From NCBI GenBank assembly GCA_031279515.1, contig JAITII010000032.1, forward strand, positions 36,303 to 100,302: 64,000 bases of DNA. Direction: 5' to 3'. The stretch is from Deltaproteobacteria bacterium. GTDB taxonomy: Bacteria; Desulfobacterota; Desulfarculia; Adiutricales; Adiutricaceae. Below the pieces are notes generated by a model that worked only from the letters and a program-made list of their open reading frames with translations, did not search any database and was not told the DNA's origin. A program made the translations under genes and the position numbers. Each line of letters opens with the position of its first letter. Position 1 is the first letter of the stretch. Below, one piece after another: positions 19,723 through 29,200 of this stretch.

Positions 19723-19738
19723 TGGCATGGCCTTTGCA
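19723..19738 (+). promoter_or_regulatory. sigma-54-type (-24/-12) promoter for flgH operon
   Basis: TGGCATGGCCTTTGCA, GG-N10-GC spacing, about 62 nt upstream of the flgH ATG. Confidence 0.75.
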
Positions 19739-19799
19739 TTTGACAGATTGCCAAGCGGAATTACCGCCCTTTTTATCTTTGCTTGTAAGGAATGGGATT

Positions 19800-20546
19800 A
19801 TGAACGAGACGTGCGAAAAGACCAAAAAAATGGGATTTATTGGTGCTGTAGCCATCATGTGCCTTTTGGCCATGCTTTTAGCAGGTTGCGGGCCAAAACT
19901 AAATGTACCCTCCTCTTTGAATAACCAGGAAGCCGCCCTCTTAAACCCACCGGTTTCCACTTACCCTAACCCGGCAATTAAGACTGAGGGGTCCCTCTTT
20001 ACTGAGGACACCCGTCCTGACTTCTTTTCCGACATGAAGGCCCAGAGGGTAGGTGACATTATTACTATCAATATAGTGGAAACCTCCAGGGCTACAAAAC
20101 AGGCCAATACCTCACTAAACCGCAATTCTCAGGTAAATGCCTCCATCACCGCACTGTTCGGCTATGAGGCGGAAGGTGCCATGCCCACCCCAGGCAACTT
20201 TAACCTCATGAAAGGCGTCCAGGCGCAGACCCAAAACCAGTTCACAGGTTCGGGACAGACCAGCCGCAATGAGAACATCACAGCCAAGGTCTCTGCCAGG
20301 ATAATCCAGGTCCTGCCTAACACCAACCTGGTGGTACGGGGTTCCCAGGAGATCCTGGTGAACAATGAGCGCCAGTACATTACTATCCAGGGAGTCATCC
20401 GTCCTGCCGACATTGCAACGGACAATACAGTTCTTTCCACCTATCTGGCCGATGCCCGCATCGAGTACACAGGTCAAGGCGACTTAACTGACAAACAGCG
20501 GCAGGGTTGGCTGACAAGGATCCTAGACAAGGTCTGGCCCTTCTAA
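19800..20546 (+). CDS. flgH: flagellar L-ring lipoprotein FlgH (start revised from 19722)
   Basis: ATG 19800 preceded by AAGGAA; lipobox LLAGC; DTRPDFFSDMKAQRVGDIITINIVETSRATKQANTSLNR and VRGSQEILVNNERQYITIQGVIRPADIATDNTVLSTYLADARIEYTGQGDL. Confidence 0.94.
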   Translation: MNETCEKTKKMGFIGAVAIMCLLAMLLAGCGPKLNVPSSLNNQEAALLNPPVSTYPNPAIKTEGSLFTEDTRPDFFSDMKAQRVGDIITINIVETSRATKQANTSLNRNSQVNASITALFGYEAEGAMPTPGNFNLMKGVQAQTQNQFTGSGQTSRNENITAKVSARIIQVLPNTNLVVRGSQEILVNNERQYITIQGVIRPADIATDNTVLSTYLADARIEYTGQGDLTDKQRQGWLTRILDKVWPF

Positions 20547-20585
20547 AGACTAATTTAAACAACTAGACCCTAAAGGTTAATTTAT

Positions 20586-21698
20586 ATGTCACATATCATG
20601 CGCTTTATTTCCGCGGCCCTTCTCTTGTCCATGGCCGGATGGCTGTGGCCAACTGAGGCCACAGCCATCCGCATCAAAGAGATAGCCACCTTCGAAGGGG
20701 TGCGGGTAAACCAGATTATTGGCTACGGCTTAGTTGTGGGCTTAAATGGCACTGGTGACAAGGACCAGACGGGTTTCACCCGTCAGAGCTTGTCCAACCT
20801 CTTAAAGAGGATGGACATAACCGTAGCCCCCACTGCATTGAAGGTGAAAAACGTAGCCGCCGTCATGGTGACTGCGGACCTGCCGCCCTTTGTAAAGCCT
20901 GGCACCAAGATAGATATCTTAGTCTCTTCACTGGGGGACGCCACGTCCCTCCAGGGAGGAACCTTACTTATAACCTCCCTGAAAGGTATGGACGACCAGG
21001 TCTATGCCATGGCCCAAGGCCCCTTGTCAGTGGGCGGTTTTCAGATAACAGGGGCCGCAGCTTCCGTGCAAAAAAACCATCCCACTGTGGGCCGCATAGT
21101 CCAGGGTGCCACTGTGGAAAGAGAAGTCCCCATCCGCTGGCAGGGAAAAGAGACCTTAACCATCAAACTGGGGCAACCTGATTTCACGACAGCTGCCAGG
21201 GTGGCCGAGGCAGTAAATGATGCCCTGCCTGGATCAGCAGCCAGGCCCCAGGACGCCTCCACCATAGAGCTTACAGTTCCTGTAAATTACAGAGATAACC
21301 TGGCCATCCTAGTGGCCAATCTAGAGAACTTAGATGTAGTCCCCGATGCTGTGGGAAAGGTCATCATAGATGAGCGAACAGGTACTGTAGTTGTGGGTGA
21401 AAATGTCAAGCTATCCACTGTGGCAGTGGCCCATGGCAACTTATCGGTACAGATTAGAGAAGGCTTTGACGTAGACCAGCCTGGACCCTTTAGCCAGGGT
21501 CAGACCGCCATCACGCCCAATACGGACATTAACTTGGAGGAGGGGGCTGACCAGGTGCTCTTAATAGAGCGCTCCACCAATATTAATGATGTAGTTAAGG
21601 CCTTAAACGCCATAGGTGTCACCCCCAGGGATCTAATTATGATCTTCCAGGCCATAAAAGCAGCAGGTGCCCTCCACGGCGAATTGGAGATCATCTAA
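20586..21698 (+). CDS. flgI: flagellar P-ring protein FlgI
   Basis: RIKEIATFEGVRVNQIIGYGLVVGLNGTGDKDQTGFTRQSLSNLLKRMDI: FlgI signature. Confidence 0.96.
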   Translation: MSHIMRFISAALLLSMAGWLWPTEATAIRIKEIATFEGVRVNQIIGYGLVVGLNGTGDKDQTGFTRQSLSNLLKRMDITVAPTALKVKNVAAVMVTADLPPFVKPGTKIDILVSSLGDATSLQGGTLLITSLKGMDDQVYAMAQGPLSVGGFQITGAAASVQKNHPTVGRIVQGATVEREVPIRWQGKETLTIKLGQPDFTTAARVAEAVNDALPGSAARPQDASTIELTVPVNYRDNLAILVANLENLDVVPDAVGKVIIDERTGTVVVGENVKLSTVAVAHGNLSVQIREGFDVDQPGPFSQGQTAITPNTDINLEEGADQVLLIERSTNINDVVKALNAIGVTPRDLIMIFQAIKAAGALHGELEII

Positions 21699-21700
21699 TT

Positions 21701-22555
21701 ATGGCTGGCACGATAAATCCCGGGGGCCTTACTAACCTTGATGTAAAGGCCCTTACAAGTACCTCTAAAGCCATAGACTATTCCAATAGAGGAGCCGCGG
21801 CTAGCCGCGGCTCCTCTATTAGTGTCAGCGTGGAAGAATTGAGAAAAAATGGCATTAATTTTTCCTCCTCTGGAACTGGAGGAAAACCTGTGGACTTTGG
21901 CTCGTCTCTTAAAAGTACAAATGAGGCAAATGAAGGTTCTGCAAGCGGCCGCTATGAGCCCTTGAGCTACAGAATAGCCCACAGTGGCGGAAATCTTAGC
22001 GAAGAGGAGCAACTGGCTAAACTTCAGAAGATAAGGGATTCTGCCAGGGAATACGAGGGCCTCTTGATGGCGGAGATGATAAAGGCCATGCGCCAGAGCC
22101 CCTTTAGTGAAGAGCCTGGGAGTGATACCTATGCAGAGATTGCTGAAAAACCTTTTACTGCTGCTCTTACTAAGGCCGGGGGGCTGGGCTTGGCTGACAA
22201 GATAGTGGAAGACGTAGCTGCCCAGGAAGGCCTTTCCGGCGTCTTAGCCGCCCACCCTGAGGTGATGGGACCCAATTGGAAGATGCGCATAGCCCCCTCC
22301 AGACGCTTTAAGCAATCTGGGATGCAAAATGTAGCAAACGGGGCACGTGGCGATGAAAATGTAGCCGCCTTAGCTCAAGGGGCCCTTTCTTTAAGCTCCG
22401 AGGCAATAGGCTCCGGCATTTTAGGGGAAAGTGCTACAAGAGGCCTCCAGTTAGCCGGACTTGATACAGAGGCGGCCCAAAACGGGCCTGAGGGCACGCT
22501 CCCCTTTAAGCCTACAAGCTTTCGCAGGGCTCCCACCTTAAAGAAAGGGGAATAA
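21701..22555 (+). CDS. flgJ: FlgJ-like rod-binding protein (no hydrolase domain seen)
   Basis: AREYEGLLMAEMIKAMRQSPFSEEPGSDTYAEIAEKPFTAALTKAGGLGLADKIVED: FlgJ N-terminal rod-binding domain. Confidence 0.87.
   Translation: MAGTINPGGLTNLDVKALTSTSKAIDYSNRGAAASRGSSISVSVEELRKNGINFSSSGTGGKPVDFGSSLKSTNEANEGSASGRYEPLSYRIAHSGGNLSEEEQLAKLQKIRDSAREYEGLLMAEMIKAMRQSPFSEEPGSDTYAEIAEKPFTAALTKAGGLGLADKIVEDVAAQEGLSGVLAAHPEVMGPNWKMRIAPSRRFKQSGMQNVANGARGDENVAALAQGALSLSSEAIGSGILGESATRGLQLAGLDTEAAQNGPEGTLPFKPTSFRRAPTLKKGE
21785..21820. repeat. perfect 36-bp palindrome inside flgJ
   Basis: AATAGAGGAGCCGCGGCT|AGCCGCGGCTCCTCTATT, no loop, no mismatch. Confidence 0.98.
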
Positions 22556-22593
22556 TTTTCCCTTTGCCCAGTGCATTTAGTTAAAGAGAAATA

Positions 22594-22700
22594 ATCTTAG
22601 GCCCTCTCTTAAACGGATGGGGCTTATCTTAGGCCCTCTCTTAAACGCTTATAACTTATCTTAGGTCCTCTCTTAAACGGATGGGGCTTATCTTAGGGCC
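22594..22700. repeat. 32-bp tandem repeat, about 3.3 copies
   Basis: Copies of atcttaggccctctcttaaacggatggggctt begin at 22594, 22626, 22658, 22690. Confidence 0.95.
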
Positions 22701-22902
22701 TTAGACTTATCTTTCTAGCGCATTTAGCACTACATTAATTATCTTTAGCCTCTTTAGTGCAATCATTTCTAGCGCAATCAAAATTTACCTTGGGGGGCAA
22801 ATTTTCCCTTCTTACTTGGAACGGATCTTGAAAAGCATAGCTTAGCCGGATCCATTTTCCTTGTGACTGGCCAATCTACCAATATAGAAAAAGGTAACTC
22901 CA

Positions 22903-23418
22903 ATGGACATCACCCTAATCTCCCAACTTTCTGAAGCTTTACAAGAGCACACGGCTCGCTATCAGGAACTTATTGATTTCCTGGAAGACGAGAAAAAGTA
23001 CCTTTTGAACCTAGACTTGGATGGCCTTCTTTTAGTCAGTAAGGCCAAGGAAAAGCTCGCCAAGATCATCTTAGCCTCCAATGAAAAGCTCACAGAAAAG
23101 ATAGCCTGCGCTGCCTTGATGTTGGGACTGCCCTTGGACCCCCCGCCCACCTTAGCGGCCATTGCCATGGCAACGCCTGGGCCCTTTGGGGCCAAGCTCT
23201 CGGAAATGGCAAGTACCTTAGCGAGATTAAAAAATCTCATAGTAAGGGAAAATGCCACTGCCAAGCACTTTGTGGAGCATTCTTTGGAGCTTGTAACCGA
23301 GTCTTTAAATATCCTCTCTGGGGCCAACCAACTCAAAGGGGACGGCTACTCCTCAGATGGCAAAAAGGAGAAGACTGTAAAAAGAGGTCTTCCCTCCAAG
23401 CTTTCCCGCGAGGTATAA
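22903..23418 (+). CDS. flgN: FlgN-like flagellar export chaperone
   Basis: Helical protein of FlgN size with YQELIDFLEDEKKYLLNLDLDGLLLVSKAKEKLA; immediately upstream of flgK. Confidence 0.8.
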   Translation: MDITLISQLSEALQEHTARYQELIDFLEDEKKYLLNLDLDGLLLVSKAKEKLAKIILASNEKLTEKIACAALMLGLPLDPPPTLAAIAMATPGPFGAKLSEMASTLARLKNLIVRENATAKHFVEHSLELVTESLNILSGANQLKGDGYSSDGKKEKTVKRGLPSKLSREV

Positions 23419-23419
23419 A

Positions 23420-25954
23420 ATGAGCATCTCCAGTTCCATGTATGTTGCCTTGACCGGTATGCGCATGAGCCAGGCAGCCATGGAGACAGCAAGCAACAAT
23501 ATAGCCAATGTCAATACCCCGGGTTACTCCCGCCAGAGGATAAATCTTGCCACTCTGCCTTCCCAGACTCGCAGCTGGGGCCAGATGGGCTTGGGGGTAA
23601 CGGGTGATAATATAATACGTTATCACGACGAATTTTTGACCCGTTCTCTCATAATGACCGGCTCCACCCTAGGTAAAGAGGTGGCCATAAAAAACCAGGT
23701 GGATAATTTAGAGATCTTCTTTAACGAGAGCGCAGGAAATGGCATCAATGCGGCTATGAACGACTATTTTGCCGCCTTCGATCAGTTGGCCGATGAGGCC
23801 AATAATGAGCCCAATAGGGAAGAATTAATTGAATACGCCCAGACCCTGGCCACTCAGTTAAAATATAGAAAAGAAGAGATGGACGAGCTGAGGCTGGATA
23901 CCAATAAAAGAATAGACGATGCTGCAACTGAGATTAACACCCTCATAGCGGAACTGGCCTCTTTAAATAAGGAGATAACCGTATACGAAGACCCTACCTT
24001 AAATAGGCAGGCCAATGATCTAAGGGACACCAGAGAAGAAAAGACCAGGCAACTTGCTGAATACATGGACATAGAGTACTACGAAGACCCCCACGATGGA
24101 CAGTGGACTATAACTACTGGCACGGGTATACCCTTGGTCCTGAAAGAAAGGTCCTTTCCTCTAACTACAAATACCTCCTCCAATGGAGACGTAAGCCTCC
24201 ATACCTCCCACAATGACTATTGGCAAGAGGACATTACAGGCCAGATAACGGGCGGTGCTGTGGGTGGTTATATAGAGTTTAGAGATGAGATCCTAAGTGA
24301 ATACTACAAGCAATACGAGTCCTTTGTGGACGGATTTATCTTCCAGGCCAATAACCAGCATGCCCAAGGTACTGGGCTCTCGCTTATGACAGAGGTCTTA
24401 GGTACCACACAGGTATCCAACCTGGCCTCCGTAGAGATAGACTTTCCAGGGGATGACAATTCCATCCGCATCTCCTCACTGGTTCCCCACCTTGCCTCCA
24501 AAGAGCCCTACGACCCCTATAGTGACCCGGACAATATTGAGGTGCGCTTTGTAAAAAGTGAAAAAGTAACCTCTGAGATCACTTCCACGGTCAAATTTAA
24601 CGAGGACCCGGCCAGGATGAAGTGGGAGATAACTATCACCTTGCCAGTGGATTCCTTGGGAAATGTCTCTGTTACTGCAGCAGAGCTCACTGAATATATC
24701 AATTCGGAAAGGTCTCTTAGCCCCACAGATGGCATAAATTACCTCCCACCCAGGACTGTGGCCTGGAAGGTAGGTGATTTTATCTCCGCAGAAGGTGTCT
24801 TTAACCAGTCGGATACTGGAAGGGTTAATTTCGCTGGTCCCACCTTGCCCCAGGGCCATGAAGAGATAGGCTTTTACTCCCTTTCCAGGTCCCTTAAATA
24901 CACCGCGCCCCAGGGTCACCACCTGGCTTACGATTCCGAGTATGCCACTTTAAAGACTACCCTTATCCATACGGACAATGACATCATCTATACAGCTGTG
25001 GATAAGGGCGAAACAGGTGATAAGATCTCAGTGGAATACGTAAACACAGGGGCAAATCAAAAGCTACTCATAAGTGTTACCCAGGAAGAGGACGGCTCAC
25101 AGCGGATAGTTGTAAACCTCGCAACTGATGTAAATGGGGACATTACCTCCACAGCCGGAGACATTGTTAGCGCCATAAACTCCCACAACGTGGCACGTAC
25201 CCTGGTAACAGCTGAGACCCCACAGGGAGAAACAGGCCTTGGACTTGCCCGGGAGATGGATAGGACCTTTTTAGATAGAAGCGGCTACTTTGAGCTGGTT
25301 ACCTACACAGATGGTGGGGAAGCCACCTTCCACAAGGTAACAGTTACCCCGGAAGACACCTTAGAAGATGTGATAAAACAGATAGCCGATATCCCCGGCT
25401 TAAGGGTGGAATCCGTAACAGACCGCCACGGCAAAGATAACTTACGCATCATAGCAGACACGGGGGTAGAATTTGGTTTTGCCGGTGACAGCTCCGGGGC
25501 CTTGGCCGTCTTAGGTATCAATACTATCTTTACAGGCACATTAGGCAATGACGTGGGCGTCAACCAGATGCTGATAGACAATAGAGAGCTTATAAATGCC
25601 GGTATCATAGACTCCAACGGCGTAAGGGCCCCTGGGAGCAATGAAAACGCCCTGGATATGGCAGACCTCAAGGACAAAAGGTTCGACTTTTACCATCAGA
25701 AGGATGCCACCATTAGCTCCATGTTTAACAGCATCTACTCCAACATAGGTGCCACTGCCCAGGGAGCTACCCGGGACTATGAATTTACCCAAGGTGTCTA
25801 TACCCAGCTCCAAGATCGCCAGGACTCTATCGCAGGCGTTAACCTGGACGAAGAGCTAGCCGACGTCCTGCGCTATCAGTACATGTACCAAGCCTCAGCC
25901 AAGATGATCTCCACCATAGACACCATGATGGAGTCCCTCCTGGCCATGAGATAA
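23420..25954 (+). CDS. flgK: flagellar hook-associated protein 1 FlgK, enlarged (844 aa)
   Basis: N-terminus MSISSSMYVALTGMRMSQAAMETASNNIANVNTPGYSRQRINLATLP; C-terminus GVNLDEELADVLRYQYMYQASAKMISTIDTMMESLLAMR. Confidence 0.95.
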   Translation: MSISSSMYVALTGMRMSQAAMETASNNIANVNTPGYSRQRINLATLPSQTRSWGQMGLGVTGDNIIRYHDEFLTRSLIMTGSTLGKEVAIKNQVDNLEIFFNESAGNGINAAMNDYFAAFDQLADEANNEPNREELIEYAQTLATQLKYRKEEMDELRLDTNKRIDDAATEINTLIAELASLNKEITVYEDPTLNRQANDLRDTREEKTRQLAEYMDIEYYEDPHDGQWTITTGTGIPLVLKERSFPLTTNTSSNGDVSLHTSHNDYWQEDITGQITGGAVGGYIEFRDEILSEYYKQYESFVDGFIFQANNQHAQGTGLSLMTEVLGTTQVSNLASVEIDFPGDDNSIRISSLVPHLASKEPYDPYSDPDNIEVRFVKSEKVTSEITSTVKFNEDPARMKWEITITLPVDSLGNVSVTAAELTEYINSERSLSPTDGINYLPPRTVAWKVGDFISAEGVFNQSDTGRVNFAGPTLPQGHEEIGFYSLSRSLKYTAPQGHHLAYDSEYATLKTTLIHTDNDIIYTAVDKGETGDKISVEYVNTGANQKLLISVTQEEDGSQRIVVNLATDVNGDITSTAGDIVSAINSHNVARTLVTAETPQGETGLGLAREMDRTFLDRSGYFELVTYTDGGEATFHKVTVTPEDTLEDVIKQIADIPGLRVESVTDRHGKDNLRIIADTGVEFGFAGDSSGALAVLGINTIFTGTLGNDVGVNQMLIDNRELINAGIIDSNGVRAPGSNENALDMADLKDKRFDFYHQKDATISSMFNSIYSNIGATAQGATRDYEFTQGVYTQLQDRQDSIAGVNLDEELADVLRYQYMYQASAKMISTIDTMMESLLAMR

Positions 25955-25990
25955 AAAGACCTAAGGGCCCTTGGTAAATCCAAAGACCCT

Positions 25991-26120
25991 GCGCTAATTC
26001 AAAAGCTAGGCGCTAGTTCAAAAGCCATGCGCTAATTCAAAAGCTAGGCGCTAATTCAAAAGCTAGGGGCTAGTTCAAAAGCAAGGGGCTAGTTCAAAAG
26101 CTAGGCGCTAGTTCAAAGGG
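25991..26120. repeat. 19-bp tandem repeat, about 6.8 copies, between flgK and flgL
   Basis: gcgctaattcaaaagctag units at 25991, 26010, 26029, 26048, 26067, 26086, 26105. Confidence 0.96.
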
Positions 26121-26211
26121 AAAAATAGCCCTTTTAGCCTATAAAGCTCAGTTTAAGTCCAAGACAGTTTTATCTTTACATAAATTGGCATCCAAGCTGC
26201 CGGAGGAGAAG

Positions 26212-29200
26212 ATGATCTACCGCACCTCTCAGCGGGGCACCTACCGCAACATAAATAACAACCTTAACCTCTTGTCCTGGCATATAGCCCAGCTGAGTAA
26301 CAAGGTAGCTTCGGAAAAACAGATAAATAAACCCTCCGATAATCCCTCTGGGGCTGCTGCTGTGCTCCGCACCCGCAGCACCCTATCTGAAATAGCCCAG
26401 CACACGGAAAACGTCTCCTTTTCCAATGATTGGCTCACCAATACTGGAAATGTCATGCAGAGCATCAAAGACGTCTTAGATCAGATCTACGTAAAAGCTG
26501 AGCAAGCTGCCACAGATGTCTACACAGCGGACCAGAGAAAGATAATAGCCACAGAGGTGGACCTGCTTTTCCAGACCATCATCCAATTTGGTGACTCTCG
26601 CTTCGGCTTTAACTATTTACTGGCCGGACAAGAGCTTCAGACCCAACCCTTTTCCAATGAGATGAGGGCCCAGGACGTAATAGCAGCCTGCCAAAATAGT
26701 GAAGGCTTTACTGGAAAAGTGGAAAACTATGGGGATAGGGAATATGAGTCCCGTCCGGATCTACCCACCCAGAGCCAGCTCTTTTTGATTGAATGCGTAG
26801 AGGCAGGGGGCATAGATTCCTTAAACTATGCCCACCAAAATGCCGACTCGGTCTCCCAGGCTATAGTAAATGGCACAAATGGCGCCTATAGTCTAACTTT
26901 AACCACCACCTCCCAAGCCTATAGGGATACCACAATAAAGTTCGTAGCTGGACAGGAAAATAATAACTCCACTGGGACTAAGTCAGCTACCTTTAGCTCT
27001 GCCGATAACCAGGTATCTTTTAGCTCCACAAATTCCACCAAGGGCCCTATTGACCTCTACTATACCTATGGCAATAGCGCAGGTACCTACGCTACTGAGG
27101 CAGCAGACGGCACCATAACCGTCTATCTTCAGACAGACCCCCAAGGGGAGCAATCAGTTGCCAGGGCCCGTGACGTAGCCGATGCAGTAAACGCCATTTC
27201 AGCCCAGACTTCCATTAGGGCCGATTACGCCTCCATCCCCTTTAGAGGGGGCATTGTAGAAATATCTAAAGATAGTAATGGCCAGCTGATGCGCACTAAG
27301 CTTTCCATTAATAATAATCTTAGCTATTCGATAAATGACGATGAGATAACTATTTATCTGGAAAGGGGGGCAACAGGCACCGGCCAAGAGGGCACAATTG
27401 TAAGCACAGTGGAAGAGGTGGTAGATTTTATCAATAATACCCCGGAGCTAGCAGAAAGGCTTAAGGCCTCTTATTCCTATCCCGATAGTGCTCTGGCACC
27501 TCCTCCCACCATGGAACCCGTGCAGGGTCCCATTTCCTTTACCCCCTCTGATGCCTATACCCTGGCCTATACTGAGATGACTATACCAGGGACCCACAAT
27601 GACATCAGGTGGTCCATCCTAAATGAGCCGGGTGCAGCTGTGGGCGAGGCGGGAAATGGGGTTACCATCCGCTACGACTTCTACAATCCTCCGGAGCAGA
27701 CTGCCGCCACTACTGCACAGTATAATTCAGCAGAAAATGCCTTAATTATCACCCTAGGGTCAAGCGGCTCGGCCTTTTTGGAGGAATATGCCAGGGCCTA
27801 TACCTCCCCAGCCTCAGCTACTTACGGAAATGCCAAAGAATCGGAGCTAGTTGCCCGTAAATATGCAGTAACAGCTACTGCCCAAGAGGTGATAGACGCA
27901 GTAGCCGCTCTAACAGACGCCCAAAACCCCTTGCATATTGGAGGCGTCCTGGCGGAGGGAAACTCCGGCCTAGGAAAGATGGTGGCCTCCAGCGCCCAGG
28001 TCCTAGCCAAGGGCTATGACCAGCCAGCCCTCTTTAGGGTCTCTCAAGATGGGGGCAAGACCTGGGGTCCCCCCCAGTCCTTTGCAGCCTCTGAGTTCCA
28101 AAACGGGCTCTTTTATAACTCTCAACTGGGACACGCCTCCCTCACTACAAGCCTAGCAGGTGGTGCCAATGACGTGGTCCTCACTGCCAACTACATGGGC
28201 ACCTGGGGCGACGATGTCCGCCTGGAATACCGCCAACCCACCTCAGCCAATCAAGAGGCCTCCATTACCCTAGGTCCCCAGTCCTGGAACATCTGCATTA
28301 ATCTTGCCACAGATGCCCAAGGCCGTGTAACTACCACGGCCAATGACGTAGTGGCTCTAATAAATCAGCATCCAGAGGCCGGCGCCCTGGTGACGGCCTC
28401 TCTGGCCGATTACCACGAGGGGGGAAGCGGCGTGGTAACCAAGATGGACTGCGTGTCCCTCTCTACGGCAAAACCTTATGAGGTAGAAGGGGTAACCCAG
28501 ATTACACCCTTGGGACATGCCACAGCAGCTGTCCGCTTTGCCTATTCCCCTCCTGCCCAAAAGTCACCGGATCTACTCTATCAGGCTATAGAGCACGGCA
28601 ATGCCGGTAATGCCATAGGCATCCGCTACACCCTGTCGGCGGACACCACTATCTACGGTTCTGCTCTACAGTATCAGGACCATGTCTCTATCTCATACGA
28701 GACCCTTTCCAACGGAGACCAGGTGGCCGTAGTCCACCTGGCCTCCGTCTCCCTTCCCAGCTGCCCAGACATCAATACGGAAAGGGAAGCCTATGACGCC
28801 TGGAGGGAACTCTACCCTGTCTATTCCTGCTCCTCTTCTAGGGCCACCACCTCCACAGCCGGGGATGTCCTCCAGGCCCTAGTTGCCAAGAACCTTGCCA
28901 GCCCCGATAGCGCCCTGGTCTGGGCCTCCATGGAGTACAAAGACGAGGGCTGGGATTCCACAGCCAAGGTGGGACCCACCACGGGCACCATTTGGCTCTC
29001 TGGGGGAGATGACACCATCAAAGAAGAGGACTACGGCATTAGCCTTAAGTTTATCCCCGATGGCACGGCCATAGGCGTAGGAGATATCTACCAGGTCTCC
29101 GTAGGTTGGTACAACGGAGACTCCAAAGATATAGATGTAAATGTCATGAACGGCTTCAGGACCGACATCAATACCACCGGAGAAGAGCTCTTAGGCGCCA

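Noticed and set aside
21695-22012. 105-aa minus-strand ORF within flgJ
   Set aside because: Antisense shadow; its similarity to FlgJ peptide (NRGAAASRGSSI) is due only to the palindrome.
25991-26120. Possible CRISPR array
   Set aside because: Repeats are contiguous 19-mers with no spacers and no cas genes nearby.
26185-26211. Sigma-54-like sequence TTGGCATCCAAGCTGCC upstream of flgL
   Set aside because: GG-N10-GC spacing is present but the -12 element is poor and it overlaps the RBS region, only 26 nt from the ATG.
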